Assembly (NCBI GenBank): GCA_002299885.1
Contig: DBOB01000031.1
Coordinates: 166,468-230,467 of the forward strand
Direction of reading: 5' to 3'
Source: Sediminibacterium sp. UBA657
GTDB taxonomy: Bacteria; Bacteroidota; Bacteroidia; Chitinophagales; Chitinophagaceae
DNA length: 64,000 nucleotides
Every line of letters begins with the position of its first letter. Position 1 is the stretch's first letter. Shown here piece by piece: positions 8,634-17,167 of the stretch. The translations under genes and the position numbers were made by a program. The notes beneath the pieces are model-generated. The model was not told the DNA's origin. It saw only the letters and a list, made by a program, of their open reading frames with translations, and ran no database searches.

Positions 8634-10739
8634 ATGAAAAAAACTCGTTATCTACTAATTTTACTAGGACTTTTTCAAGCTGCGAATGTATTTGCACAAA
8701 CCCGTTTTGTAAAAGACACATTAGATGCTAGTGGCGACAGTGTGGTGGTGACTGCAACAAGAACAGAGCGAAAATTAAGCAATCTTACGGTACCTGTGAC
8801 CATCATCAATGCAAAAACGATCCAACAAAATGGGTCATTGCGTTTAACAGATATCTTAAAAGAACAAACTGGAATAAATTTAACAAGTGGTTTTGGCGCA
8901 GGCATACAATTACAAGGATTAAACCCGGACTATACCATTATTTTAATCAATGGAGAACCCTTGGTTGGGCGCACTGCTGGGGTATTGGATTTAAATAGAA
9001 TTGCATTAGGAAATATTAAAAAAATTGAAATTGTAAAAGGGCCTTCTTCTAGTCTTTATGGAAGTGAGGCAATGGCTGGCGTGATCAATATTATTACAGA
9101 TGCAACCATGGGGTCGCCGCTTACAATTGGACTTAGGTATGGTACTTACAATACAGTAGACGCCAATCTTGAAACGAAGTTCCAAACTAAAAACTTTCAA
9201 TACCAAGGGTTCATCAATAGTTATAACACAGATGGCTACAGCATACGTCCAAATAGCAATAGTCGAGTTAGGACACCTATTGAACGATATTCAACCACTC
9301 AACAATTTAAATGGGAACTATCTAGCAAAACCAATTTTGTATTGAACACGCGTTATACCAATGAACAAATACAAAATGAAATTGCGGTATCCAATAATGG
9401 GGTTACTATTTATTCGATTGGCAAGGAAAATATTAAAGATCTAAATGCATCAGCTAGTTTAAACCATCGTTTTTCTAATCATTTAAAAACGAGTTTAAGA
9501 ACTTATACAACCACATACGATGCTGTTCAAAATTTACTCACCATCAATGGTTTGCCATATAGAGATGTATTAAATCACAATTTTAAGCGCATTGAAAATC
9601 AGACCGACTGGGATCTTAATAAAAAGATACAAGCAGTTTTTGGTATTGGTGCTGTTTGGGAAGGCGTAAAAAGTAGTCGTTATGATAGTGAAAAACTAAG
9701 AAAGCAAAACGATATCCAGTATGCATTTACACAATGGGAATGGAAGGCATCTGAAAAATTTACTTTGATTGGCGGTGTACGCTTCGATAAAAATACCCAG
9801 TTTGCTTCTGCATATAGTCCTAAGCTCTCTATGTTATATAAATTGAATCCACAGCATCAATTTAGATTGAGTATTGGTCAGGGATTTAAGGCACCAGATT
9901 TTAGACAATTGTTTTTAGACTTTACGAATGCGGCTGCAGGCAGTTATAGTGTATTTGGTTCCGCACAAGCACAACAAGTAATTGCGAGGTTAAATGCTCT
10001 AGGACAAATAGGAAATTTATTTCCCAATTATAATTTGTTGAAAGCGCTTAAGCCTGAATATTCAAATGGTATGCACTTTACATGGGACTGGAAGATCAAC
10101 CCAAGTTCGGCATTGTCTCTTCAGTTATTTAGAAATGATATCAAAAATTTAATTGAATCACAACAAGTAGGCACCTATATCTCGGGTGCGCAAATATTTA
10201 GTTATCTAAATATTGGTCGTGCCTTTACTACAGGTTTTGAAGTAGAGGGACAACATCGATTCAATGCAAACTGGTCAATAAATGGAGGCTATCAGTACTT
10301 GCGCACCGGAGACAAAGACCAGATTGCAGCTATTAAATCTGGTACAGTCTACTCAAAAAATAGCCAAGGCTATAGCAGATTGATGAAGTTAAACGAGTAT
10401 GTAGGCTTACCTAATACAAGTACGCATAAACTACAAGTAAAATTAAATTATAATTCCCCTAAGGGTCATTACTTGAATGTAAGAGCCATTTATAGAAGCA
10501 GGTGGGCTGTAAATAACAATAACGGCAATGAAGTTTTTGACAATGGTGATGTATTTGCTAGTGGCTATGTTGCAATCAACAGTGCTGCTGGCAAATCATT
10601 CAAGAATGGGGTGAGCATTCAGGGAGGCATTGATAATATTACAAATTATATCGATGCTGCTAACCTGCCTAATTTGCCAGGAAGAACATTTTACACAAGT
10701 ATTAAATATGAATTACAAAGAAAAAATAAAATCAAATAA
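8634..10739 (+). CDS. HmuR-like TonB-dependent receptor
   Basis: 701 residues: signal peptide (1-22, ending VFAQ), TonB-box-like SVVVTATRTER, plug domain about 45-155 with VKGPSSSLYGSEAMAGVINIIT, then the barrel. In the barrel a FRAP-like motif (GFKAPDFRQLF, about 417-427) and an NPNL-like LKPEYSNG (about 471) match the positions of haem-receptor signatures. It is followed after 3 bp by a HmuY-family lipoprotein gene, the classical receptor/haemophore arrangement. Unlike haem receptors, I see no histidine in the plug or between the FRAP-like and NPNL-like motifs, so the cargo may not be haem or may be bound differently. Confidence 0.88.
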   Translation: MKKTRYLLILLGLFQAANVFAQTRFVKDTLDASGDSVVVTATRTERKLSNLTVPVTIINAKTIQQNGSLRLTDILKEQTGINLTSGFGAGIQLQGLNPDYTIILINGEPLVGRTAGVLDLNRIALGNIKKIEIVKGPSSSLYGSEAMAGVINIITDATMGSPLTIGLRYGTYNTVDANLETKFQTKNFQYQGFINSYNTDGYSIRPNSNSRVRTPIERYSTTQQFKWELSSKTNFVLNTRYTNEQIQNEIAVSNNGVTIYSIGKENIKDLNASASLNHRFSNHLKTSLRTYTTTYDAVQNLLTINGLPYRDVLNHNFKRIENQTDWDLNKKIQAVFGIGAVWEGVKSSRYDSEKLRKQNDIQYAFTQWEWKASEKFTLIGGVRFDKNTQFASAYSPKLSMLYKLNPQHQFRLSIGQGFKAPDFRQLFLDFTNAAAGSYSVFGSAQAQQVIARLNALGQIGNLFPNYNLLKALKPEYSNGMHFTWDWKINPSSALSLQLFRNDIKNLIESQQVGTYISGAQIFSYLNIGRAFTTGFEVEGQHRFNANWSINGGYQYLRTGDKDQIAAIKSGTVYSKNSQGYSRLMKLNEYVGLPNTSTHKLQVKLNYNSPKGHYLNVRAIYRSRWAVNNNNGNEVFDNGDVFASGYVAINSAAGKSFKNGVSIQGGIDNITNYIDAANLPNLPGRTFYTSIKYELQRKNKIK

Positions 10740-10742
10740 ATC

Positions 10743-11390
10743 ATGAAAAAAATGATGTCAAAAATCGCGATGGGATTAGGATTGAGTATTGCATTAATTG
10801 CTTGTACTAAAGATGAAGAGACAATTGTTGTTCCGGTGAGCGCCATCACAGTGAAAGATCTTGCTGCTGATACTGTAACTGGTTTAGGCTTGGATGGCAG
10901 ACCGCAAAGTGCTGGTACCACTACTTATTACAGTTTAGTAGACAATAAAATAATTGCTTCTTCAGATGCTGCTTCTACTAAATGGGATATTGCTTTTTCT
11001 TCTACTAAAATTACCGTGAATTGTGGAACTAGTGGTCCAGGTATTGGTGGCGCATTTGTATTTAAAGGATTGTTTGATGATTTAAAAACATTACCTGTAG
11101 ATTCAACTTTTGCGACAGACAATTCAAATGCAGCCTCTTTTGCAATTCCATTAGGAAGCGGAAGAGCATGGTACACTTATGATGGGTTAACTACACTTGT
11201 AAGTCCAATTGCAGGTAGAGTATTAGTCATCAGAACTGCAACTGGAAAGTTTGCCAAAATTGAAATTATAAGCTATTATAAAGGAGGTGTCACTTTACCA
11301 GCTTCTGCATCGGTGAATGATAAATTATTCAAGCAACGTTACTACACATTTAGATATGCGTATCAGCCAAATGGCTCTAAGACGTTTTAG
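10743..11390 (+). CDS. HmuY-family surface lipoprotein
   Basis: 215 residues with a lipoprotein signal (lipobox LIAC, Cys21) and the HmuY-family pattern: TTYYSL…, DAASTKWDIAFSSTKI (about 75-90), a GGAFVF turn and RAWYTYDG near residue 140. HmuY proteins bind haem at the cell surface and hand it to the partner TonB receptor, encoded here 3 bp upstream, so the two genes are cotranscribed. The mature protein contains no histidine and no methionine, the ligands used by characterised HmuY proteins. One internal cysteine and several tyrosines remain. Its 3' end overlaps the convergent DUF4442 gene by 14 bp. Confidence 0.85.
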   Translation: MKKMMSKIAMGLGLSIALIACTKDEETIVVPVSAITVKDLAADTVTGLGLDGRPQSAGTTTYYSLVDNKIIASSDAASTKWDIAFSSTKITVNCGTSGPGIGGAFVFKGLFDDLKTLPVDSTFATDNSNAASFAIPLGSGRAWYTYDGLTTLVSPIAGRVLVIRTATGKFAKIEIISYYKGGVTLPASASVNDKLFKQRYYTFRYAYQPNGSKTF

Positions 11391-11865
11391 CTTTAAAACT
11401 CCAAGTGATCAAAAACTCCGCAACGGTTTCGTCTGCGGAGTTTTTTCCTTTAGACATACATACAATCGTTTTGCCTTCTCCTGTTGCTATAGATTCATTG
11501 ATAGCTGATTGAATCATCTCGCCATCTTCACATGAAAATAATATTGTACCGGTTGCTTTTTTAATAAAATTTACTTCCATCTTCACCACTAGCATACTAA
11601 TTTTTGGATTGCGTTTGTAGACCTGTCCAAATGCTAACATACCCGAACACATTTCTGCAGCCATCGCTTCCACTGCGAAATAAACAGACTTGAATGGATT
11701 TTTGCTAAACCATGAATACTTAATTTTTACGGTGCAAGTATTTGCATCAAAATGTGCGATCCTGAGTCCAGCAAAAAAAGCAGCAGGCAATTTTTGGAAT
11801 AAAAAAAATCTAAAGGAAATTGGGTTGCTAATTAAGGCACTAAATTGTTTAAAATTTGGGTTCAT
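11377..11865 (-). CDS. DUF4442 hotdog-fold (thioesterase-like) protein
   Basis: 162 residues, no signal peptide. The central VKIKYSWFSKNPFKSVYFAVEAMAAEMCSGMLA (about 46-78) has the N-P-F/hydrophobic-helix pattern of DUF4442, a hotdog-fold family related to acyl-CoA thioesterases. The usual catalytic acid of PaaI-type thioesterases is not obvious, so activity is uncertain. Convergent to the HmuY gene with a 14-bp overlap and divergent from the symporter (63 bp). No functional link to either is evident. Confidence 0.8.
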   Translation of the reverse strand: MNPNFKQFSALISNPISFRFFLFQKLPAAFFAGLRIAHFDANTCTVKIKYSWFSKNPFKSVYFAVEAMAAEMCSGMLAFGQVYKRNPKISMLVVKMEVNFIKKATGTILFSCEDGEMIQSAINESIATGEGKTIVCMSKGKNSADETVAEFLITWSFKAKTS

Positions 11866-11928
11866 ATCCGCTAAATTATCCTTAAATATAATAGATAAAC
11901 CTTAATTTAGATCACTAAACCCTGCTTT

Positions 11929-13635
11929 ATGAATCAAGGATTACAAACCTATGACTACATTGTATTTATTTTATATTTTATATTGATCTCCTCTTATGGA
12001 ATTTGGATCTATCGAAAAAAGAATTCCAACACCACCAATACCAAAGACTTTTTTTTAGCCGAGGGACAATTAACATGGTGGGCAATTGGGGCAAGTTTAA
12101 TTGCATCAAATATTTCTGCAGAGCAATTTATTGGCATGAGTGGAAATGGTTTTAGACTAGGACTTGCTATTTCTGTTTATGAATGGTTGGCGGCAGTTTC
12201 CTTAGTGGTAGTGGCGATCTTTTTTATGCCAGTCTATTTAAAGAACAAGATTTATACCATGCCTCAATTTTTAAAAACGAGGTACAATGAAACCGTAGCT
12301 ATGATTATGGCCATCTTTTGGTTATTCTTATACATCTTTGTGAATCTAACATCAATCTTATATTTAGGAGCCATCGCTATCAATAATTTATCTGGAGGTA
12401 CACATTTTCATTTGATCATGATTGGGCTAGCAGTCTTTGCATTGTTCATCACATTGGGTGGGATGAAAGTGATAGGTTATACGGATGTTTTTCAGGTATT
12501 GGTATTAACAGTTGGCGGCTTAATCACATCCTATATTGCATTGACTGTTGTCAGTGAACAATTTGGCATGGGTAAGAATATGGTTGCAGGCTTTCAACAT
12601 TTGATGCAAGCAGCGCCAGATCACTTTAAAATGATATTTGAAAAACCAGGTCCTGGTGCAACACAAAAAGAAATCGAAGACTATTCAAGTTTGCCAGGTA
12701 TGGCTATGATGGTTGCAGGTATCTGGGTGGCGCATTTAAATTATTGGGGATGTAATCAGTACATCACACAAAGGGCATTGGGCGCAGATTTAAAAACAGC
12801 AAGAACGGGTATTTTATTTGCTGCCTTTTTAAAATTAATGATGCCAATATTGGTAGTTGTTCCAGGTATTGCTGCTTATGTCTTATATCAGAATGGAGGA
12901 CTACAAACACAAATGATGACAAATGGGGTACTAAATCAAGACAACGCCTATTCTGCTGTTGTAGGATTTTTACCAGTGGGCTTAAAAGGCTTATCTATGG
13001 CGGCTTTGACAGCAGCAATAGTAGCATCATTGGCTGGTAAAGCAAATAGTATTTCAACCATCTATTCATTAGACATTTATAAAAAGTATATTAACAAAGA
13101 TGCTTCTGATAAAAAAATTGTCACAACAGGCAGGGTGATCATTATACTTTCATTAGTGATTGCAATTATCATTAACTGGAAAGATACTTTGGGTATTGGA
13201 GGCAAAGGTGGATTTGAATTTATCCAAAAATATACGGGCTATATTTCTCCTGCGATCTTCCCAGTTTTCTTATTAGGATTTTTTTGGAAAAAAGCAACTT
13301 CGAAAGCGGCAATCACAGGTATATTTTTAGGAGTTGTACTCTCCATTGTTTTTGATAAATTCTTACCTGGCTGGATGGGTAACGATACTTTACTGTATAC
13401 AGCATATCCAACTGCATCGGGTAGTTTTGAAATTCCATACTTAATTCAAATGGGCTGGGTATTTTGCTTTACCACTTTGTCCATTATATTGGTAAGCTTA
13501 TTGGATGTAAAAGGACAAAAACATGAAAATGATATTACCGAAGATCAAGGACAATTTAAATTATCTAACGCGCATTTAGCTATGGCGATGCTTGTTTTAG
13601 GCGTGGTGATTGCGCTTTATATTAAGTTCTGGTAG
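11929..13635 (+). CDS. Sodium:solute symporter (SSS family, SGLT-like)
   Basis: 568 residues with about 14 hydrophobic segments. It starts with an outside N-terminus and first helix (9-27), then the conserved DFFLAEGQLTWWAIGASLIASNISAEQFIGMSG (about 43-75), the helix-1 signature of SSS transporters, with an SGLT-like G-N-G-F. Asn and Ser in this stretch fit the Na+ and substrate sites. An extended hydrophilic loop around 215-245 precedes WVAHLNYWGCNQYITQRALGA. SSS proteins import sugars, myo-inositol, amino acids or vitamins with sodium. The SGLT-like N-terminus favours a sugar-type solute, but the substrate is not determinable. Confidence 0.9.
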   Translation: MNQGLQTYDYIVFILYFILISSYGIWIYRKKNSNTTNTKDFFLAEGQLTWWAIGASLIASNISAEQFIGMSGNGFRLGLAISVYEWLAAVSLVVVAIFFMPVYLKNKIYTMPQFLKTRYNETVAMIMAIFWLFLYIFVNLTSILYLGAIAINNLSGGTHFHLIMIGLAVFALFITLGGMKVIGYTDVFQVLVLTVGGLITSYIALTVVSEQFGMGKNMVAGFQHLMQAAPDHFKMIFEKPGPGATQKEIEDYSSLPGMAMMVAGIWVAHLNYWGCNQYITQRALGADLKTARTGILFAAFLKLMMPILVVVPGIAAYVLYQNGGLQTQMMTNGVLNQDNAYSAVVGFLPVGLKGLSMAALTAAIVASLAGKANSISTIYSLDIYKKYINKDASDKKIVTTGRVIIILSLVIAIIINWKDTLGIGGKGGFEFIQKYTGYISPAIFPVFLLGFFWKKATSKAAITGIFLGVVLSIVFDKFLPGWMGNDTLLYTAYPTASGSFEIPYLIQMGWVFCFTTLSIILVSLLDVKGQKHENDITEDQGQFKLSNAHLAMAMLVLGVVIALYIKFW

Positions 13636-13662
13636 TTAGGTAATTAAGCAGTTAACTACGTT

Positions 13663-14091
13663 TTAAAATAGTTGCAAACTATAATGCCCTAGTGTAGTAA
13701 AGAGGGCACAACGAATGAGCACGCCCAAGCTACACCAAAATACCATTTTATTAGTTGGTACATTAAAGCCAACACCTATGCCAATACTAATTGGTGCGCC
13801 TACCGTCATGGTACCCAATAATCCAAGTCCTATGACGCCATATTTTTCCCAAATTTTCAATACAAACCCAGGCTTCTTTTTTGTTTTTTCGACTTTATTT
13901 TTTCTAAATTGATTGACCATGGATTTTATTTTGTCGCCAAGGTAAGCAGCAACAAAAACGCCTAATAATCCGCCAATTAAGCTCGCTAAGAATATAACAA
14001 TTGGTGATAGTCCAAAAGCAAATCCAGCAGGGATAGCGGCGTAAATTTCAAAAGTGGCAAGACCAGCTACAGTGAGGATTTTATAAATCAT
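13663..14091 (-). CDS. Small multidrug-export-type (DedA-like) membrane protein
   Basis: 142 residues with three to four hydrophobic segments and a basic hydrophilic loop (about 57-75, Lys/Arg-rich). The pattern TFEIYAAIPAGFAFGLSP … GLLGTMTVGAPISIGIGVGFNVPTNK matches the family annotated as small multidrug export proteins. Transport function has little direct support in the family. Convergent to the symporter and divergent from the aminotransferase, so transcribed alone. Confidence 0.75.
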   Translation of the reverse strand: MIYKILTVAGLATFEIYAAIPAGFAFGLSPIVIFLASLIGGLLGVFVAAYLGDKIKSMVNQFRKNKVEKTKKKPGFVLKIWEKYGVIGLGLLGTMTVGAPISIGIGVGFNVPTNKMVFWCSLGVLIRCALFTTLGHYSLQLF

Positions 14092-14191
14092 TTTTGTTAT
14101 TTAGAAGCGTAAAGCTAAGAATAAATAGGGTCTATTTCTGATTTCATTTATTAAATAAAACTTAACTTTAAGCTACCTCAAAACCGCATGT

Positions 14192-15319
14192 ATGGAACGT
14201 AGACAACTCTTAAAAAAATCTGCTTTTGCAGTTGCTGCTTTTTCTTTTTCTCGAGAACTTTTTGCAAATACATCCAATACTTCATTGGATATTAATCCAG
14301 CAGCTTTGAATAGTTCGAATTTGCTAAGTGGCATGATTAGATTGGGCTCAAATGAAAATCCACATGGTCCATCTACCTTAGCAAAACAAGCAATGATAAA
14401 TGCAGTAAGTATTTCTAATCGCTACCAATGGGATATGAATGCTGAATTAAAAACAGAAATTGCAAAAATGACTGGTCATACAAAAGACCATATTGCCCTA
14501 GGTGCAGGATCGTCAGAGTTATTGGGTATAGTTTCATTATGGGCTGCCTATAAAAAAGGCAATGTGGTCGCATCGGAACCAACATTTAAATTGTGGATGC
14601 CTGCGGCAAGACGTATGGGCTTACCAACTAAATTAGTTCCATTGACAGAATCAAAACACAATGATTTAAATGGATTAATGAATGCGATGGATGAACAAAC
14701 AAGGATGGTTTATTTATGTAATCCAAATAATCCAACTGGTACAGTAAGTCCAACAAATGAACTAGAAAACTTTATTAAAAAAGTAGCTAGCAACACCATT
14801 GTATTATTAGATGAAGCCTATACAGATTATTATGATACGCCATCAATGTCAAAAATGATTGACACCTATCCTAATTTAGTCATTGCAAAAACATTTTCTA
14901 AGACATTTGGAATGGCAGGTGCAAGAGTTGGCTATGTGTTGGCGCATCTAAATACAATAAAACAGCTGAATGAATTTCAAGCTTGGGCCAATGCGGGTCC
15001 ATCTGCTGTGTCCATGCAAGGCGCATTGGCAGCAATCAAAGACAAGGAATTTGTAACCTATTGTAAACAAGAAAATATAAAAGCAAAAGAGGTGTTGTAT
15101 AATGGTTTTGATGCTCTAGGCATCAAACATATTAAGTCATTTACGAGCTTTGTCTATTTTGATACAGCAACGTATAAAAAAGATATACCAGCATTGTTAT
15201 TAGCCAATCAAATTACAGGCGCAAGATCCTTTGAGCAAAATAGTTCTTGGTTAAGAATAAGCATTGGCACCGTTTCTGAAATGGAAAAGGTAGTCGCTGT
15301 ATTAAAACTTGGAGCCTAG
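14192..15319 (+). CDS. Exported HisC-like PLP-dependent aminotransferase with Tat-type leader
   Basis: 375 residues. The N-terminus MERRQLLKKSAFAVAAFSFS has a twin-arginine-like pair before a hydrophobic core, then a fold-type I aminotransferase domain from about residue 48: LGSNENPHGP, YLCNPNNPTGT (about 174-184), DEAYTDY (Asp207, Tyr210) and the PLP lysine Lys237 in AKTFSKTFGMAGARVGY. It is closest to histidinol-phosphate aminotransferases. A leader on a PLP enzyme fits Tat export after cofactor loading; the substrate is unknown and need not be histidinol phosphate because no his genes are nearby. It ends 1 bp before the convergent CDGSH gene. Confidence 0.85.
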   Translation: MERRQLLKKSAFAVAAFSFSRELFANTSNTSLDINPAALNSSNLLSGMIRLGSNENPHGPSTLAKQAMINAVSISNRYQWDMNAELKTEIAKMTGHTKDHIALGAGSSELLGIVSLWAAYKKGNVVASEPTFKLWMPAARRMGLPTKLVPLTESKHNDLNGLMNAMDEQTRMVYLCNPNNPTGTVSPTNELENFIKKVASNTIVLLDEAYTDYYDTPSMSKMIDTYPNLVIAKTFSKTFGMAGARVGYVLAHLNTIKQLNEFQAWANAGPSAVSMQGALAAIKDKEFVTYCKQENIKAKEVLYNGFDALGIKHIKSFTSFVYFDTATYKKDIPALLLANQITGARSFEQNSSWLRISIGTVSEMEKVVAVLKLGA

Positions 15320-15320
15320 A

Positions 15321-15542
15321 TTATACTTTTTTTGGAGGCAATGCAAATGCAGTCGCTTGATGCTCAAACTGACCATTGTGTGCACCATCGCAAAACGGTT
15401 TGTTTTTACTTAAGCCACATCTGCATAATCCTAACACGTTTCTACCGGCTAAGTCATAGGTGTTTCCTTCTCTATCTACGATTGTAAATTCGCCTTCGAC
15501 TTTTAAAGATCCGTTATTATTTACTGTGATTTTAGTTGACAT
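15321..15542 (-). CDS. CDGSH iron-sulfur protein (mitoNEET-type)
   Basis: 73 residues, cytoplasmic. It holds the complete 2Fe-2S motif with Cys40, Cys42, Cys51 and His55 (CRCGLSKNKPFCDGAH). Such small proteins carry a labile, redox-active 2Fe-2S cluster and are proposed to act in cluster transfer or redox sensing. The N-terminal 35 residues form a small beta domain typical of single-CDGSH bacterial forms. It lies 36 bp after the phosphodiesterase gene on the same strand, so the two may be cotranscribed. Confidence 0.93.
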   Translation of the reverse strand: MSTKITVNNNGSLKVEGEFTIVDREGNTYDLAGRNVLGLCRCGLSKNKPFCDGAHNGQFEHQATAFALPPKKV

Positions 15543-15578
15543 AGTTTTTTTATTTAAGAATTTAAAGGTATTGAATTT

Positions 15579-16556
15579 TTACTTCAGTTCAATCAGGCTT
15601 GCCTGTGATGGATAGAAAATGTTTAAGCCAATTTGATTTGCCTTTTGAATTTCGGATTTGATTTTTATTTCGCAACCATCACAAGGTTTGATATGTGTTA
15701 CATACAATGGCGTATTATTTAATTGGCCGTTTGAAAGTTGATTTAGTTTGCCCATTTCCTCCATCAACAGATTCGGTGTAAGGTGTCCAAACAAAGCTTT
15801 TTCAGGAATACTATTGTCAAAAGACACTTCTATGAAAATGCCTTTAAGCTGCTCATTCATTACCAAGGGCGCAACAGTTTTCCATAATGCAGCAAGTTGT
15901 TCGCTTTGTTCAACTTTATCTGCGCCCGTATCACCAAGGTATAATAAGTAGCTATTTTGATTACGGACTAAAAAAGCAGTGCTCTCGTATGGCTTGACAT
16001 GACTCAATACAAAAGGAGTGACAAATAAGCCTGTATTCTCAATAGCAATTTCTTTAGTGGGTGCTAAGGTTTGATAAGTATATTTTTTTAAGATGGGTGC
16101 TTCACCTTCATTACCGAAATTGGCCCAAGCAGACCAAGTAAAATAGTTTTTCTTAAATACATCTAAGACAGAAGCTAGTCCATATAAATTTTTTGCATTG
16201 TCATTGGGGGAATTCATGATCAATCCTGCTGTATGGTCTAAGTGTGCATGAGAAATAAAATACCCATTGATCTGTTCTTGTTGAATCGTACTTGGATTAG
16301 TTGATTTAAAAAGCTTTTTTGCTGCAGCAAGCTCAAGGCCTTTATAAATAGTACCTGCGTCTAAACAAATAAATTGGTCACTTCCTCTTGCAGCAACTAG
16401 GTAGGCCGATAGATTTGACTCATCTAAGCCGCCCTTTACACCAAGTGGGATGACCTTAAAGCCATTGGTTGAATTGAATGAAATATTAGTTTGCCCAACA
16501 ACATCTGCGGCAGTTATCAATAAAATGGAAAATAGTAGGACTAATTTTGATTTCAA
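15579..16556 (-). CDS. Exported class II 3',5'-cyclic-nucleotide phosphodiesterase
   Basis: 325 residues with a signal peptide (1-22, ADVVGQ). The start appears to be TTG (16554-16556); no in-frame ATG lies close upstream. The metallo-beta-lactamase-fold core carries SHAHLDHTAGLIMNSP (about 102-117), which fits the class II PDE signature (HxHLDHxxG…SP) except at one position. A GVKGGLDESNLSAYLV stretch near the N-terminus and LDAGT also match yeast PDE1 and bacterial CpdP-type enzymes. It would hydrolyse cAMP or cGMP in the periplasm. Its start codon lies 33 bp from palindrome A, so it may share regulation with the divergent NTF2-like gene. Confidence 0.82.
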   Translation of the reverse strand: MKSKLVLLFSILLITAADVVGQTNISFNSTNGFKVIPLGVKGGLDESNLSAYLVAARGSDQFICLDAGTIYKGLELAAAKKLFKSTNPSTIQQEQINGYFISHAHLDHTAGLIMNSPNDNAKNLYGLASVLDVFKKNYFTWSAWANFGNEGEAPILKKYTYQTLAPTKEIAIENTGLFVTPFVLSHVKPYESTAFLVRNQNSYLLYLGDTGADKVEQSEQLAALWKTVAPLVMNEQLKGIFIEVSFDNSIPEKALFGHLTPNLLMEEMGKLNQLSNGQLNNTPLYVTHIKPCDGCEIKIKSEIQKANQIGLNIFYPSQASLIELK

Positions 16557-16587
16557 ATTTTGATTTTGTTAAAAATATTAAATTTTT

Positions 16588-16612
16588 CGTTCCTTTTGCG
16601 TAATTGGGAACA
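16588..16612. promoter_or_regulatory. Palindromic operator A (GTTCC-N13-GGAAC)
   Basis: CGTTCC, 13 bp, GGAACA. The core half-sites lie at 16589-16593 and 16607-16611, between the divergent phosphodiesterase gene (33 bp from its start) and the NTF2-like gene (its ATG begins 74 bp after the site). It is one of four copies with identical spacer length; the others are at 18404, 19376 and 42608. Confidence 0.7.
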
Positions 16613-16684
16613 TATTCAAATGATCAATTACACTTTTTAAAAATTGTAGAAGATATTTTTGAGTCAAATCAAATAAATAGTACT

Positions 16685-17167
16685 ATGAAAAAAATGTTTA
16701 TATGCTTAATGGCATTATGCACATTGACAGCTACTGCGGTATCTGCACAAAAAATGGATCAGGCTGCAAAAAACATCAAGTTTTACGGTCAAGTTTGGGA
16801 TGTAGTAGTCAATGAGGGAAGAGTGAACGCTTTAGACACTGCCTTCGCTGATAATGTAATATTACACACAAAACCTGCAGTTACAGGTAAGGCAAATGCG
16901 ATTGCTTATTATGCAAATTATGTGACTGGGTTTACTAACAGACAATTTATCGTAAGAGAATCTCTTGCTCAAGGTAATAAAGTAGTAAAATACTGGAATT
17001 TTAAAGGCAAGCATACAGGTACTTTCTTTGGTATTCCTGCAACCAATAAGGATGTGGATGTAGAAGGCTGTACTATTGCAACTATTGTAAATGGTAAAAT
17101 CACAGAAGAGCGTGACTTTATGGACATGCTAGAATTTTTACAACAACTAGGCATCATGCCTCGTTAG
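16685..17167 (+). CDS. Exported SnoaL/NTF2-like protein
   Basis: 160 residues from the ATG at 16685. The frame stays open upstream to a TTG at 16604, but that extension is charged and would bury the signal peptide. Signal peptide 1-22 (…AVSAQ). The rest is a cystatin-like alpha+beta NTF2 fold: VWDVVVNEGRVNALDTAFADNVILHTKP, then KYWNFKGKHTGTFFGIPATNKDVDVEGCTIATIVNGKITEERDFMDM, typical of SnoaL-type polyketide-cyclase-like domains. Such domains bind small ligands; no catalytic role is assigned. Palindrome A lies upstream, and the stop overlaps that of the convergent AraC-type gene by 4 bp. Confidence 0.82.
   Translation: MKKMFICLMALCTLTATAVSAQKMDQAAKNIKFYGQVWDVVVNEGRVNALDTAFADNVILHTKPAVTGKANAIAYYANYVTGFTNRQFIVRESLAQGNKVVKYWNFKGKHTGTFFGIPATNKDVDVEGCTIATIVNGKITEERDFMDMLEFLQQLGIMPR

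Noticed and set aside
16604..16684. 27-residue N-terminal extension of the NTF2-like gene from a TTG
   Set aside because: It would place charged residues before a clear signal peptide and overlaps palindrome A.
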